Part shown: positions 7,402 to 13,454 of the stretch, piece by piece
Layout of the letters: the number at the start of each line of letters is the position of its first letter
Position numbering within the stretch: position 1 is the first letter of the stretch
From: UMGS1279 sp045577695
GTDB lineage: Bacteria; Bacillota; Clostridia; Oscillospirales; Acutalibacteraceae
Assembly: GCA_045577695.1 (NCBI GenBank)
Contig: JAZNIW010000053.1
Location: forward strand, 1-29,779
Direction of reading: 5' to 3'
DNA length: 29,779 nucleotides
Made by a program: the position numbers and the translations under genes
The notes under the pieces: model-generated
Seen by the model: the letters and a program-made list of their open reading frames with translations, nothing else
Database searches by the model: none
What the model was told of the DNA's origin: nothing

Positions 7402-8184
7402 TTAAGCGTAGCCGATATAAATATCGTAGCAATCATTGCCGACTGACTCTGCCCATATCCATACATCGGTTATATCCTCATCGTTTGCATAGCGGTTCAA
7501 GCGGCTTTGTATATCTCTTTCGAGGTATATACAGTGCGAACCTGCTCGTATAGGATTGTCCCAACAATCGACTGCGGCAGCATCCAAAACAAGACCTTTA
7601 CTCTGTGCATAGTTCTTTGTATATCCAACCCAATAGCCAATGTCAAAGGCTTTAGGCGGTTCTGTGGTTTCGGGTGCTTGTGTTTCGGGTTCGGGTTCAG
7701 GCTTAGACTCCGGCTTTGGATCGTCCGTAGGCTTTGTCTGTTCCGTACTCGGTTGTGTAGTATCAGGCTTGGTTGTTTCAGGTATCTTTTCTTCAGGCTG
7801 CTTAACGGGTTGTGTTTCTGTGGGTTTCTTTTCGGGTTCAGTCTTTTCAGTCTGTGACTGAGCAGACTCGGTTTTGCTTGTTTCCGGTGACTTTTCAGGT
7901 TCTTCCGTTGGTTTACTCTCCGAAGAAGAAGTAGGCTTTTTGTCCTCATTTTCTCGGCTTTCGGTAGGCTCTGTAACAACTTCATTTTCAGTCAATGAAG
8001 CGGTGCTTTCCGTTGTGGAAACACTCGGTTCATCAGTTAAGTTCTCGTCTTGTTTTAGCTCCGAAATTTTACCAACCGAAGAAGAACTGTTTTCAGGGTT
8101 CTGTGGGGTTTCGTTGGTCTGTGAACATCCCGCCAACAACATCATCAACAGAACAAGCAGAATGGCTAAAAATTGCTTTCTCAT
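7402..8184 (-). CDS. Surface lipoprotein with long Pro/Thr/Glu-rich linker (260 aa)
   Basis: The ATG at 8184 is chosen over one ten codons upstream because AAAGGAG lies 9 nt before it. Residues 1-20 are a lipoprotein signal ending in the lipobox LAGC, so Cys20 should be lipidated and the protein held on the outer face of the membrane. Residues 21 to about 180 are low complexity: Ser/Thr-rich and then Pro-Glu-Lys-Thr-rich, forming an extended wall-spanning linker. The last 75-80 residues form a small folded domain (DIGYWVGYTKNYAQSKG, DCWDNPI, and two cysteines near DCW and GSHCIYL). No enzyme motif is recognised. A similar lipoprotein often sits between parB and the adhesin in these elements. 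It might act in surface exclusion or contact, which is inference. A terminator follows directly. Confidence 0.85.
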   Translation of the reverse strand: MRKQFLAILLVLLMMLLAGCSQTNETPQNPENSSSSVGKISELKQDENLTDEPSVSTTESTASLTENEVVTEPTESRENEDKKPTSSSESKPTEEPEKSPETSKTESAQSQTEKTEPEKKPTETQPVKQPEEKIPETTKPDTTQPSTEQTKPTDDPKPESKPEPEPETQAPETTEPPKAFDIGYWVGYTKNYAQSKGLVLDAAAVDCWDNPIRAGSHCIYLERDIQSRLNRYANDEDITDVWIWAESVGNDCYDIYIGYA

Positions 8185-8438
8185 AAACTCACGCTCCTTT
8201 GCTTTTCTACCCACATTGTACGGAGTTTTTCTTACTCCGACAAAGGTGCGAATTTACGAGGGCAAACTTAAATCATAACAACCACCTCCTTCAAGTGTGA
8301 ATTGTGCGTTTTCTTTATGAGAAAGACATATACTTTGATATAGTTTATTCAGGGAGATAGTATATATCTTTTTCGGTAAGTTAGCTTGTAATCAGGGGTT
8401 AGAGTATGAGAAAGGGGAACGGGAAATTTGTACTCTCA
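8185..8438 (-). other. Intergenic leader between parB and the lipoprotein gene
   Basis: This 254-bp gap is AT-rich and has no ORF of normal size. On the minus strand it holds a two-codon reading frame behind a strong ribosome site (8268-8291), a short stem CGGAGT/ACTCCG (at about 8221-8239), and an 11-codon frame beginning with an ATG near 8217 whose TGA overlaps the lipoprotein ATG. TATATA-like sequences around 8355-8370 could be part of a promoter, but no clear -35/-10 pair is seen. The layout suggests a regulated leader. Confidence 0.4.
8268..8291 (-). other. Two-codon mini-ORF (AUG AUU UAA) with a consensus Shine-Dalgarno
   Basis: AAGGAGGT (8284-8291) is followed, 8 nt after its GGAGG core, by ATG ATT TAA (8276-8268). 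The ribosome site is as strong as those of the main genes, yet the frame ends after Met-Ile. It may be a regulatory minigene like the lambda bar minigenes (Met-Ile), a leader, or the leftover start of a lost gene. Expression is not shown. Confidence 0.4.
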
Positions 8439-9398
8439 CTACCTTGTGTCACGCTCTGCACGTTTTCGCAAAAAGTTGTTGTAATGCTCCAATGCCTTAC
8501 AAATAAAGTCCTCCGTCTGACTGAGTGGGACATTCTTGGGAATGAGTTGTCGCACCCGTTCATCACGAAGGACTATCTTTTCACGTTGATTTGGTTTTTG
8601 TTCGGACATAATGGCTTGGATTGCTTCAGGTGTGAGTTTTCCTTCCTCAAACATCTTTCGCATACGGATTGTTTGGTCGTGGGAAGGGGTACAGTCGTTC
8701 AAGTCGATTTCATCAACAAGATCACGCTGACAATCTTCATTAAGATATGAAAGTTCTACGGCGGGTTTTAATGCCATTTGCAGGCAATCCTTATCTTTAA
8801 TTACTGAGTTATCAACCAAATCGAGCAATTCGGGAATAAGATATGTTAATCGAACATATCTGCGTACAGTTTCACCACTTTTGTCGGCAACCGTATCACG
8901 ACTTTTCTTTCCGTCCGACTTGTGCAACTCGGTTGCACAAGTTAAGTCTGTGCGTTTTCCTTGTCGTGCCAAAGCATCAAGTCGCATCTTATATGCAAAT
9001 GCTCTTTCCGAAGGTAACTGCTGTGTTCGTTGATAGTTGCTCTCTACCATTAAAATAATGGCTTCATCTCTTGTCAGGTCAACCACTTCGCATCTCAAGG
9101 TTTCAAATCCTGCAAGTTCACTTGCTCGTTTTCTTCTGTGACCTGAAATGAGTTCATATCTGCCATCTTCTTTTTGACGAACCATAGCAGGTGTAATAAC
9201 ACCACGCTCTTTAATACTCTCAACGAGCCGATCCATATCCTCATCGTCCTGAACCCTATAAGGGTGTTCGGGGAAATTGTCAATCAGCTCTAAGGGAATA
9301 TCTCTGATTTTGGCGAGCTTTTCATCATCTCTCATTTCCTGAGTCGAGAAAATATCATCGAACTTGGGCAGAGTGAAGTCGCTCTTTCTTCCTGCCAT
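8439..9398 (-). CDS. parB: ParB/Spo0J-family partition protein
   Basis: This 319-residue protein is a DNA-binding CTPase-type ParB. The N-terminal ParB/sulfiredoxin-like domain carries the ligand motif GHRRKRA (residues 86-92, the GERRxRA box). The sequence ESNYQRTQQLPSERAFAYKMRLDAL is the typical helix that precedes the helix-turn-helix. The central region holds a helix-turn-helix around SGETVRRYVRLTYLIPELL. The start at 9398 has AAAGGAGGT 8 nt upstream, and the gene overlaps the end of parA by 44 bp, as expected of a coupled parAB pair. ParB would bind a centromere-like site and activate ParA so that the excised, circular element is partitioned at cell division, or help its stabilisation. 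No parS site was recognised by eye, but the inverted repeats before parA are candidates. The length and motifs fit the element-borne ParB group of Tn1549-like elements. Confidence 0.93.
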   Translation of the reverse strand: MAGRKSDFTLPKFDDIFSTQEMRDDEKLAKIRDIPLELIDNFPEHPYRVQDDEDMDRLVESIKERGVITPAMVRQKEDGRYELISGHRRKRASELAGFETLRCEVVDLTRDEAIILMVESNYQRTQQLPSERAFAYKMRLDALARQGKRTDLTCATELHKSDGKKSRDTVADKSGETVRRYVRLTYLIPELLDLVDNSVIKDKDCLQMALKPAVELSYLNEDCQRDLVDEIDLNDCTPSHDQTIRMRKMFEEGKLTPEAIQAIMSEQKPNQREKIVLRDERVRQLIPKNVPLSQTEDFICKALEHYNNFLRKRAERDTR

Positions 9399-10179
9399 CG
9401 GCTAACACCTCCTTTGAAAATTCGGTGTAGGCTTTAGACACCGTGCTATTTGGTTCATAGGCGTAAATGCTTTTACCTTTGGAACTTACCTCTGCCGCTT
9501 TGATTGCAATGGGAATGTGGGTGTTATATATCTTTATATAACTACCAAAGTTCTCACGTAAAGCATCTATGGTGCTTTTGGCAAGATTTGTTCTGTTGTC
9601 TACAAGGGTTAAGAGAATACCGTCTATGCTGAGTTTAGGATTGATATGCTTCTTTACCTTTGTGATAGTTCTCATCAACTGTGTCATACACTTCGCCGGA
9701 AGGTAATGAGCCTGAACGGGAATGATTACGCTATCTGCCGCCGATAAAGCATTGAGAGTCATCATACCGAGCGAAGGTGAGCAGTCTATTATGATATAAT
9801 CGTAATTGTGCTTTACTTCATTCAGGTAGTTTCTCAAAATGGCTTCACGGTTCATTGCAGTTACAAGACTGATTTCAAAATCAAATAAATCACTACTTGA
9901 AGGAATAATATCCACACCTTCTTTGTGATGTAGAATGCCCTTCATAGGGTCTTTGCATTTATCCTGCATAACTTCAACCATTTTGTCCGGCAACGCAATA
10001 GGAAGGTTATCTGCGTCTTGCCAACCAAGACAAGTTGTGAGGTCGCCCTGTGGATCGGCATCTACAAGGAGAACCTTCTTACCTTGCATAGCTAATCCTA
10101 CACCTAAGTTAACGGTGGTAGTTGTTTTTCCAACACCGCCTTTTTGATTACATACAGCAACCGTTTTACAGTTTGGCAT
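9355..10179 (-). CDS. parA: ParA/Soj-family partition ATPase
   Basis: This 274-residue protein begins MPNCKTVAVCNQKGGVGKTT and has the deviant Walker A motif KGGVGKTT (residues 13-20), Walker A' (VDADPQGDLT) and Walker B (YDYIIIDCSPSLG). It is therefore a MinD/ParA-type ATPase that forms nucleoid-bound gradients to position DNA. The start at 10179 has AAGGAGC 7 nt upstream. parB follows with a 44-bp overlap. A 50-aa ORF ends 3 bp before it, and its leader carries several perfect hairpins that could control the operon or serve as the ParB binding site. The length is normal for small element ParA proteins without an N-terminal helix-turn-helix. All key residues are present, so it should be active. 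Confidence 0.95.
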   Translation of the reverse strand: MPNCKTVAVCNQKGGVGKTTTTVNLGVGLAMQGKKVLLVDADPQGDLTTCLGWQDADNLPIALPDKMVEVMQDKCKDPMKGILHHKEGVDIIPSSSDLFDFEISLVTAMNREAILRNYLNEVKHNYDYIIIDCSPSLGMMTLNALSAADSVIIPVQAHYLPAKCMTQLMRTITKVKKHINPKLSIDGILLTLVDNRTNLAKSTIDALRENFGSYIKIYNTHIPIAIKAAEVSSKGKSIYAYEPNSTVSKAYTEFSKEVLADGRKKERLHSAQVR

Positions 10180-10182
10180 TAC

Positions 10183-10335
10183 TTATGCTCCTTTCGTTAG
10201 ATTTAGCATCCTAATATAAGATGCTATGTAAAGACCAAAGCGTGTACTTTGGTCGTATGTTATTTTTGCAATATTTGTCCTCAACACCCCTTGCTGTAGG
10301 AAGTACATAGGTAGCGATGTGCTACATCGCTTCAT
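10183..10335 (-). CDS. Small ORF (50 aa) directly upstream of parA
   Basis: The ATG at 10335 is preceded by GAGGTG 8 nt upstream, and the stop ends 3 bp before the parA ATG, so the two would be co-translated. The peptide starts MKRCSTSLPMYFLQQG and ends MLNLTKGA. It is basic, with some hydrophobic stretches and no clear domain. The frame is open further up, to a TTG at 10536, but no ribosome site supports a longer form. The coding region contains three perfect hairpins, so the DNA or RNA structure may matter more than the peptide. I do not recognise its function. It could be a leader peptide or simply a chance frame in a structured leader. Confidence 0.45.
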   Translation of the reverse strand: MKRCSTSLPMYFLQQGVLRTNIAKITYDQSTRFGLYIASYIRMLNLTKGA

Positions 10336-10428
10336 AGGAATTTCACCTCTGCCGGGTTCTCCGCCAGCTCCGTAGAGAAGTATCATTATGATTCTGACTG
10401 TCATCGCCGTATCAGGGGCAACCTGATA
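10204..10428. promoter_or_regulatory. Four perfect inverted repeats in the parA leader
   Basis: The repeats are TAGCATC/GATGCTA (10204-10210, 10220-10226; 9-nt loop), GACCAAAG/CTTTGGTC (10233-10240, 10247-10254; 6-nt loop), AGCGATGT/ACATCGCT (10313-10320, 10324-10331; 3-nt loop) and TATCAGG/CCTGATA (10410-10416, 10422-10428; 5-nt loop). Weaker ones lie at 10531-10548 (TTTCAA/TTGAAA) and 10555-10567 (CTCC/GGAG). Such density argues for a structured 5' leader RNA, a partition site or a transfer origin. The sequence alone cannot decide among them. Confidence 0.6.
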
Positions 10429-10808
10429 TTTACAACGGGGGTTCTCGCTCATTCCAATAAAGGAAGTCGTGGCGTACTCGTTAAAGTGGCTAATCATCAG
10501 AAATAAAGTCCTACGTACCTGATATTCAATTTTCAAGGATCATTGAAAAAGTTGCTCCTAATCGGAGTTAGAAACGAACCCTTTCACTTATTTGGAATTA
10601 CACCCCCGAAATGCACCCCTATTTTTTGAAAAAAGTTAAAAAATTTTTTTGCAACAAAAAAAGCCGCCTACTCCGATAAGGGAATAGACGGCTCTGAATT
10701 TTCGCTCAGTTGGTGAAATATAAAATTGTATATATAAATGTAGATGAATGTAGAGAACAAATTGTTCATTAAATAAAAGAAAAAACCGAATAACAATCGC
10801 CTTTAAAA
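10429..10808. other. Non-coding AT-rich stretch upstream of the parA leader
   Basis: I see no supported gene here. The right part is strongly AT-rich, with A and T runs around 10621-10660, and contains one terminator (10655-10693). An open frame on the minus strand across 10636-10902 is rejected because it has no ribosome site and runs through the terminator. The promoter for parA probably lies in or near this stretch, but no confident -35/-10 pair was found. Confidence 0.5.
10655..10693 (-). terminator. Rho-independent terminator upstream of the parA leader
   Basis: On the minus strand TAGAC-type bases 10693-10685 pair with 10670-10662 (AGCCGTCTA against TAGGCGGCT, one wobble pair), with a 14-nt loop and a following TTTTTTT run. 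It would stop minus-strand transcripts arriving from the att region before they enter the parA operon. It may also end a short transcript made from the TTAGCA-rich segment. Confidence 0.75.
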
Positions 10809-10967
10809 TTAGCAAGATTTTTAGCTGAGAAATCCCTTTTCTTAGCAGAGCGGGTGAAATTCTTTGCATAATAACATTTTTCTTGCTAATTTTTATTAGC
10901 AAAGCGTTCGCCTAAGTAGGTGATTGTTCCATAGTTCACAGTTCATTAGCAGACAGACTCTTGCTAA
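10809..10967. repeat. Cluster of TTAGCA/TGCTAA motifs near the attachment site
   Basis: The hexamer TTAGCA occurs at 10809, 10842, 10896 and 10946, and its complement TGCTAA at 10884 and 10962. A variant TTAGCT lies at 10821. Two sites form a perfect hairpin (TTGCTAAT, 4-nt spacer, ATTAGCAA, 10883-10902), and another pair is inverted with a 10-nt spacer (10946-10967). Six exact copies in about 160 bp is far above chance. The position beside the attachment site fits arm-type binding sites of a tyrosine integrase or excisionase. Confidence 0.6.
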
Positions 10968-10997
10968 GAATTTTCTGCATTTAATTTTAAAAGCTTA

Positions 10998-11043
10998 GAA
11001 AAAAAGAAAGCCTGAAAACCTTGTAAAATCAAGGCTTTCAGGC
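10998..11043 (-). terminator. Terminator of the tRNA-Arg gene
   Basis: A 14-bp stem with one mismatch (11043-11030 paired with 11023-11010) and a 6-nt loop is followed on the minus strand by TTTCTTTTTTT. It starts 8 bp after the encoded CCA end of the complete tRNA, so it should end the tRNA transcript. Confidence 0.9.
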
Positions 11044-11051
11044 ATTGTTTG

Positions 11052-11126
11052 TGGCACCCCCTGCGAGAATCGAACTCACAACTAACCCTTAGGAGGGGTT
11101 TATTATATCCATTTAACTAAGGGGGC
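11052..11126 (-). tRNA. tRNA-Arg (anticodon CCU), complete
   Basis: All cloverleaf arms can be folded by eye: acceptor GCCCCCT with AGGGGGT, D stem GTTA with TAAT, anticodon stem AACCC with GGGTT around loop CTCCTAA (anticodon CCT), T stem GTGAG with CTCGC around TTCGATT, discriminator G and an encoded CCA (11054-11052). It reads AGG codons. tRNA-Arg(CCU) genes are frequent integration targets. The D-stem and anticodon-stem bases differ from the half copy upstream, which is closer to the usual Firmicutes sequence in this part. This suggests that the complete gene came in with the element. It lacks a clear promoter of its own and lies about 140 bp downstream of the shared promoter. Confidence 0.93.
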
Positions 11127-11201
11127 TTCTAAAAAATATATAACAATATTCAATTATATAATAACTCGTTATCAATCGCTTTTGCTACAAAGTTGATTGT
11201 T

Positions 11202-11230
11202 ATAACAAACTCTTAGGAGGGGCTTGTTAT
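11202..11230. other. Probable attachment-site core (attR) in the tRNA anticodon arm
   Basis: Seven-base inverted arms ATAACAA (11202-11208) and TTGTTAT (11224-11230) flank a 15-bp centre that contains the tRNA anticodon loop. The right arm belongs to tRNA positions in the D/anticodon region; the left arm is outside the tRNA sequence. Identity with the complete tRNA stops at 11212, inside this centre. That is the layout expected of a tyrosine-recombinase core site with strand exchange in the anticodon loop. A palindrome TTGTTATAACAA overlaps the left arm. Confidence 0.6.
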
Positions 11231-11250
11231 ATCCATTTAACTAAGGGGGC
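11212..11250 (-). pseudogene. Truncated tRNA-Arg(CCU), 5' half only (positions 1-39)
   Basis: These 39 bases match positions 1-39 of the complete tRNA-Arg at 37 of 39 sites and then diverge at position 40, just after the anticodon loop. There is no T arm or 3' acceptor strand. The D stem (GTTA/TAAC) and the AGCCC anticodon strand agree better with typical Firmicutes tRNA-Arg(CCU) than the complete copy does. A near-consensus promoter lies 24 bp upstream. It is most likely the host gene cut by integration, with its 3' half now at the far end of the element. Confidence 0.8.
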
Positions 11251-11273
11251 TTGTTTTTATAAAACACCCTATT

Positions 11274-11302
11274 ATATTACAAGAAAAGCAAAGGTTTGTC
11301 AA
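11274..11302 (-). promoter_or_regulatory. Strong promoter for the tRNA-Arg unit
   Basis: On the minus strand, TTGACA (11302-11297), a 17-bp spacer and TAATAT (11279-11274; TATAAT overlaps it three bases later). Start of transcription is expected near 11267, some 17 nt before the first tRNA base of the half copy. The transcript would run through the half copy and 85 bp of spacer into the complete tRNA and its terminator. Confidence 0.85.
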
Positions 11303-11632
11303 ATGCTTTTTGCCAAAAAAGCATCCGACCCGCAGTGATAAAACCGAGCGGTGAGCCATTGGGTTTAAAATCATTCGTTGATTTAATCGAGGTTGTAACG
11401 GAATCCGCAATCCACATAAAAGGCACCGCCTTTATTTAACAAATTGAATGATTTGTTCTATCAAAGAAAAAGGGGGCCGGAGGGAGAAAGAAAAATATTT
11501 TTTCTTTTTATTCGCTACTATATAATGGGGTGATGGTAGAATGAGACTGAAAAAACCACAAAATGCAGAGTTTTTTCTACCAAAAACGACCGAATGTCGA
11601 TGAGAACTACGTCCGTACAACCTTGAAATTCC
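11303..11632. other. Chromosomal intergenic stretch without a supported gene
   Basis: No frame here has a credible ribosome site. Two short hairpins are visible: AAAGGC/GCCTTT (11419-11433), followed by TTATTT so possibly a weak plus-strand terminator, and AACAAAT/ATTTGTT (11438-11457). A 19-codon frame starting at the ATG near 11540 has only a weak ribosome site. It might be a gene remnant at the integration hot spot. Confidence 0.4.
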
Positions 11633-11660
11633 TTGACTTTTTGCTCGAAAAATGTATAAT
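11633..11660 (+). promoter_or_regulatory. Promoter of the DUF6076-like gene
   Basis: TTGACT (11633-11638), a 16-bp spacer and TATAAT (11655-11660). It gives a leader of about 80 nt before the ATG at 11746. No operator-like repeat is obvious. Confidence 0.75.
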
Positions 11661-11745
11661 ATTAATAGTTATTTTCAAAAAATCACAAAAGGGGAAATGT
11701 ACCCCTTCTTTTGATAAAACACAACCAAAGCGGGAGGAAAGAAAA

Positions 11746-12828
11746 ATGATAGGTTGGGTGTTGTTTCACGGACGTGATTTAATGCTTCGTTTTACGATGA
11801 CCAATACCGGCGTGGTTGAAAAAACTCCCTATGCGCTGGGTGGTGCCCTTTGTGATTTTGCGGCAGTGCGGCCCGAAATTTCAGGGAAGTTGTTTCAGTT
11901 TATACATAAAAAATTTGTGACCGATGTGGCCGGCCGCATCGACACGCCGACGATGGGGGCGTATGTACCTTTTTTGCGCAAAGCTTTGGAAACCAATCCC
12001 TACCTGTTTATCTATTTAAAATTCTATGCCGAATGCTTGATTTTAAGTTGCAACGATAAAGAGAAACTAATCGAATCCTTGCGTGAATTTTTATCTCCCG
12101 AATTGGCCGAGAAACATTTGCATGATATGTTGGTACTGGGGGATGCCGAACAAATTGCCGCATGGCTCGGCAAGGTTTTGTCAGAGGATTTGGAATTTCG
12201 CCGTGGGCGCACCAAAGCGCAGATTGATGATATTGTATCGCCGGATAGCAGCTTGGCAAAATACACTCCTGAACAACGGTTATATATTTTAAAAATGGAG
12301 AGTGGAAGCGGCTTAAATCGCACTTTTCAAATGTCGGTAGCCAGTGAGTACGATTTTGAACGCAGTGCCAATCTCGGTACCATCAAGGCAAATTTGCTGG
12401 AACGCAACAGTGCTATTTTGGCCGAGTATGAAATTCACAACCCTGACGATTTTATCGCGTTGGAACTCTTCCACACAGTACAAGGGGCGCTGCCCATTAA
12501 AAAGTGCCGTTGTTGCGGCGAGTATTTTGTTCCTTCGGGACGAAGTGACAGTGAGTATTGCAGTCGCATCAGTTTAGGCGAAAACAAGCGTTGTGTTCAA
12601 ATCGGTGCCATGCGCACTTTCCAAGGCAAGTATGCCGAAAATCCTATCTATGCCGAATATAACCGCGCCTATAAGCGCAATCATTCCCGTTTGCGCAACG
12701 GAAAACTGTATGATGAGGAGTTTCGCGATTGGTCGGCCGCCGCACGGCAGGCACGTGACCAGTTTATTCGAGAGAATAAAACGGTGGAACAATTCCGCCT
12801 ATATTTGCGTGAGTTGGAAACGGAATAA
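11746..12828 (+). CDS. DUF6076-like protein with a C-terminal zinc ribbon (360 aa)
   Basis: The ATG at 11746 is chosen because GGGAGG lies 8 nt upstream and a promoter about 80 bp before it; the frame is open further back but without signals. The N-terminal two thirds are helical with no recognised catalytic motif. Residues 254-283 carry a zinc-ribbon pattern: Cys254 and Cys257 in KKCRCCGEYFVPSG, then Cys272 (EYCSR) and Cys283 (NKRC). A conserved-looking block follows: ENPIYAEYNRAYKRNHSR and a W-xAAAxQARDQF helix. This matches hypothetical proteins labelled DUF6076, as I recall them. The basic, Cys-containing C-terminal part suggests nucleic-acid binding. The gene stands alone between the tRNA integration site and a convergent terminator, so it may be a chromosomal orphan or cargo of an earlier insertion. 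Confidence 0.8.
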   Translation: MIGWVLFHGRDLMLRFTMTNTGVVEKTPYALGGALCDFAAVRPEISGKLFQFIHKKFVTDVAGRIDTPTMGAYVPFLRKALETNPYLFIYLKFYAECLILSCNDKEKLIESLREFLSPELAEKHLHDMLVLGDAEQIAAWLGKVLSEDLEFRRGRTKAQIDDIVSPDSSLAKYTPEQRLYILKMESGSGLNRTFQMSVASEYDFERSANLGTIKANLLERNSAILAEYEIHNPDDFIALELFHTVQGALPIKKCRCCGEYFVPSGRSDSEYCSRISLGENKRCVQIGAMRTFQGKYAENPIYAEYNRAYKRNHSRLRNGKLYDEEFRDWSAAARQARDQFIRENKTVEQFRLYLRELETE

Positions 12829-12831
12829 TAA

Positions 12832-12873
12832 AAGTGGCTGTTTAACCTCAGTGGTTAAACAGCCACTTCTTTT
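12832..12873. terminator. Bidirectional terminator between convergent genes
   Basis: A perfect 16-bp stem (AAGTGGCTGTTTAACC 12832-12847 with 12853-12868) and a 5-nt loop (TCAGT). Plus-strand transcripts then meet CTTTTATT and minus-strand transcripts TTTATTATT, so it can stop both the DUF6076-like gene and the yfbR gene. Confidence 0.92.
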
Positions 12874-12874
12874 A

Positions 12875-13450
12875 TTATTCCATACTTTCATCCAAGGCTT
12901 TGGAAAAGGCGGGTAAAAATTCTTTCAAAAAAACCTCGGCGGCCGGCAAGCCACATTGCCTTACGGCGGCTTCGGAAACCTTTTCGGCGGTGGCGAACTC
13001 TTTGTTTCCAAGGGAAAGTTCCTCGCGGCATTTAATCAGTGCCGAAATTTTGTCGGCTGCTTTAACATAACGGGTGGTGACATCGTCGGGATGATAAAGG
13101 GGTAAAAAATCTTCTCGCAAATCGTCCGGAATCAGCTCCAATAGTTTTTGCTCGGCGGCAGCTTCAATGCTTTTGTAGGTCGATTTCATCTCATCATTGT
13201 AGTATTTCACAGGGGTGGGTAAATCACCGGTAATCACCTCGGCGGTATCGTGAAATAAGGCGGCGGCAGCAATGCTTTCGGGGTTGAGATGTTCTCCAAA
13301 GCGGCGGTTGGCAATAACGGCCAACCCGTGGGCAATCAAGGCGGTGTCCAGTGTATGTTCACCGACATTTTCTTCCCGTAGATTGCGCATCAGCGCCCAG
13401 CGGTGAATGTATTTCATCCGAAAGAGCATAGCGTAATAGTTGCTTTTCAT
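12875..13450 (-). CDS. yfbR: 5'-deoxynucleotidase, YfbR family (HD domain)
   Basis: The 191-residue protein aligns by eye with E. coli YfbR along its length (RWALMRNLREENVGEHTL, HDTAEVITGDLPTPVKYY). It hydrolyses deoxyribonucleoside 5'-monophosphates to the nucleoside and phosphate and so helps balance dNTP pools. The metal-binding HD residues are in place: His32, His67, Asp68 and Asp133, with Arg17 and Trp18 for substrate selection and Glu71 for catalysis. The start at 13450 has AAGGA upstream, inside the end of the preceding dehydrogenase gene. Only 4 bp separate the two, so they are co-transcribed. The gene ends at a bidirectional terminator. No anomalies are seen. Confidence 0.92.
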   Translation of the reverse strand: MKSNYYAMLFRMKYIHRWALMRNLREENVGEHTLDTALIAHGLAVIANRRFGEHLNPESIAAAALFHDTAEVITGDLPTPVKYYNDEMKSTYKSIEAAAEQKLLELIPDDLREDFLPLYHPDDVTTRYVKAADKISALIKCREELSLGNKEFATAEKVSEAAVRQCGLPAAEVFLKEFLPAFSKALDESME

Positions 13451-13454
13451 CTTT

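Larger units (their letters stand above)
1..11212. mobile_element. Right-hand portion of an integrated conjugative element (Tn1549/CTn-like)
   Basis: All genes from the left edge to the tRNA lie on the minus strand and form a typical accessory set of Clostridia conjugative elements: plasmid-like parA/parB, a lipoprotein, a giant surface adhesin, several small overlapping genes of unknown role, and the start of a giant protein whose N-terminus matches the helicase/methylase protein of Tn1549-like elements. The right boundary is placed where identity between the complete tRNA-Arg and its truncated copy ends (base 11212). The left boundary, the integrase and the conjugation genes are outside the window, so class and mobility are inferred. 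An alternative is a degraded or merely mobilisable island, but every reading frame seen here is intact. Confidence 0.8.

Noticed and set aside
7497..7985. Alternative frames (162 aa minus, 116 aa plus) in the lipoprotein gene
   Set aside because: They are Arg/Lys/Pro- or Cys/Phe-rich shadows created by the repetitive Pro/Thr/Glu linker codons of the true frame.
10183..10536. 117-codon minus-strand frame before parA
   Set aside because: It would need to start at a TTG without a ribosome site. Only the last 50 codons, behind GAGGTG, are supported as a possible gene.
10636..10902. 88-codon minus-strand frame in the AT-rich segment
   Set aside because: It has no ribosome site, runs through a terminator hairpin and its composition reflects AT-rich non-coding DNA.
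1..11212. Integrase, relaxase or type IV secretion genes
   Set aside because: I looked for them because of the element context and found none in either strand. They must lie left of the window if the element is complete.
11212..11250. Second functional tRNA-Arg gene
   Set aside because: Only positions 1-39 are present. No T arm, acceptor 3' strand or pairing partner for the anticodon stem follows, so it cannot fold into a tRNA.
11432..11620. 62-codon minus-strand frame right of the tRNA
   Set aside because: It has no ribosome site and its composition follows the surrounding A/T runs, with no recognisable domain.
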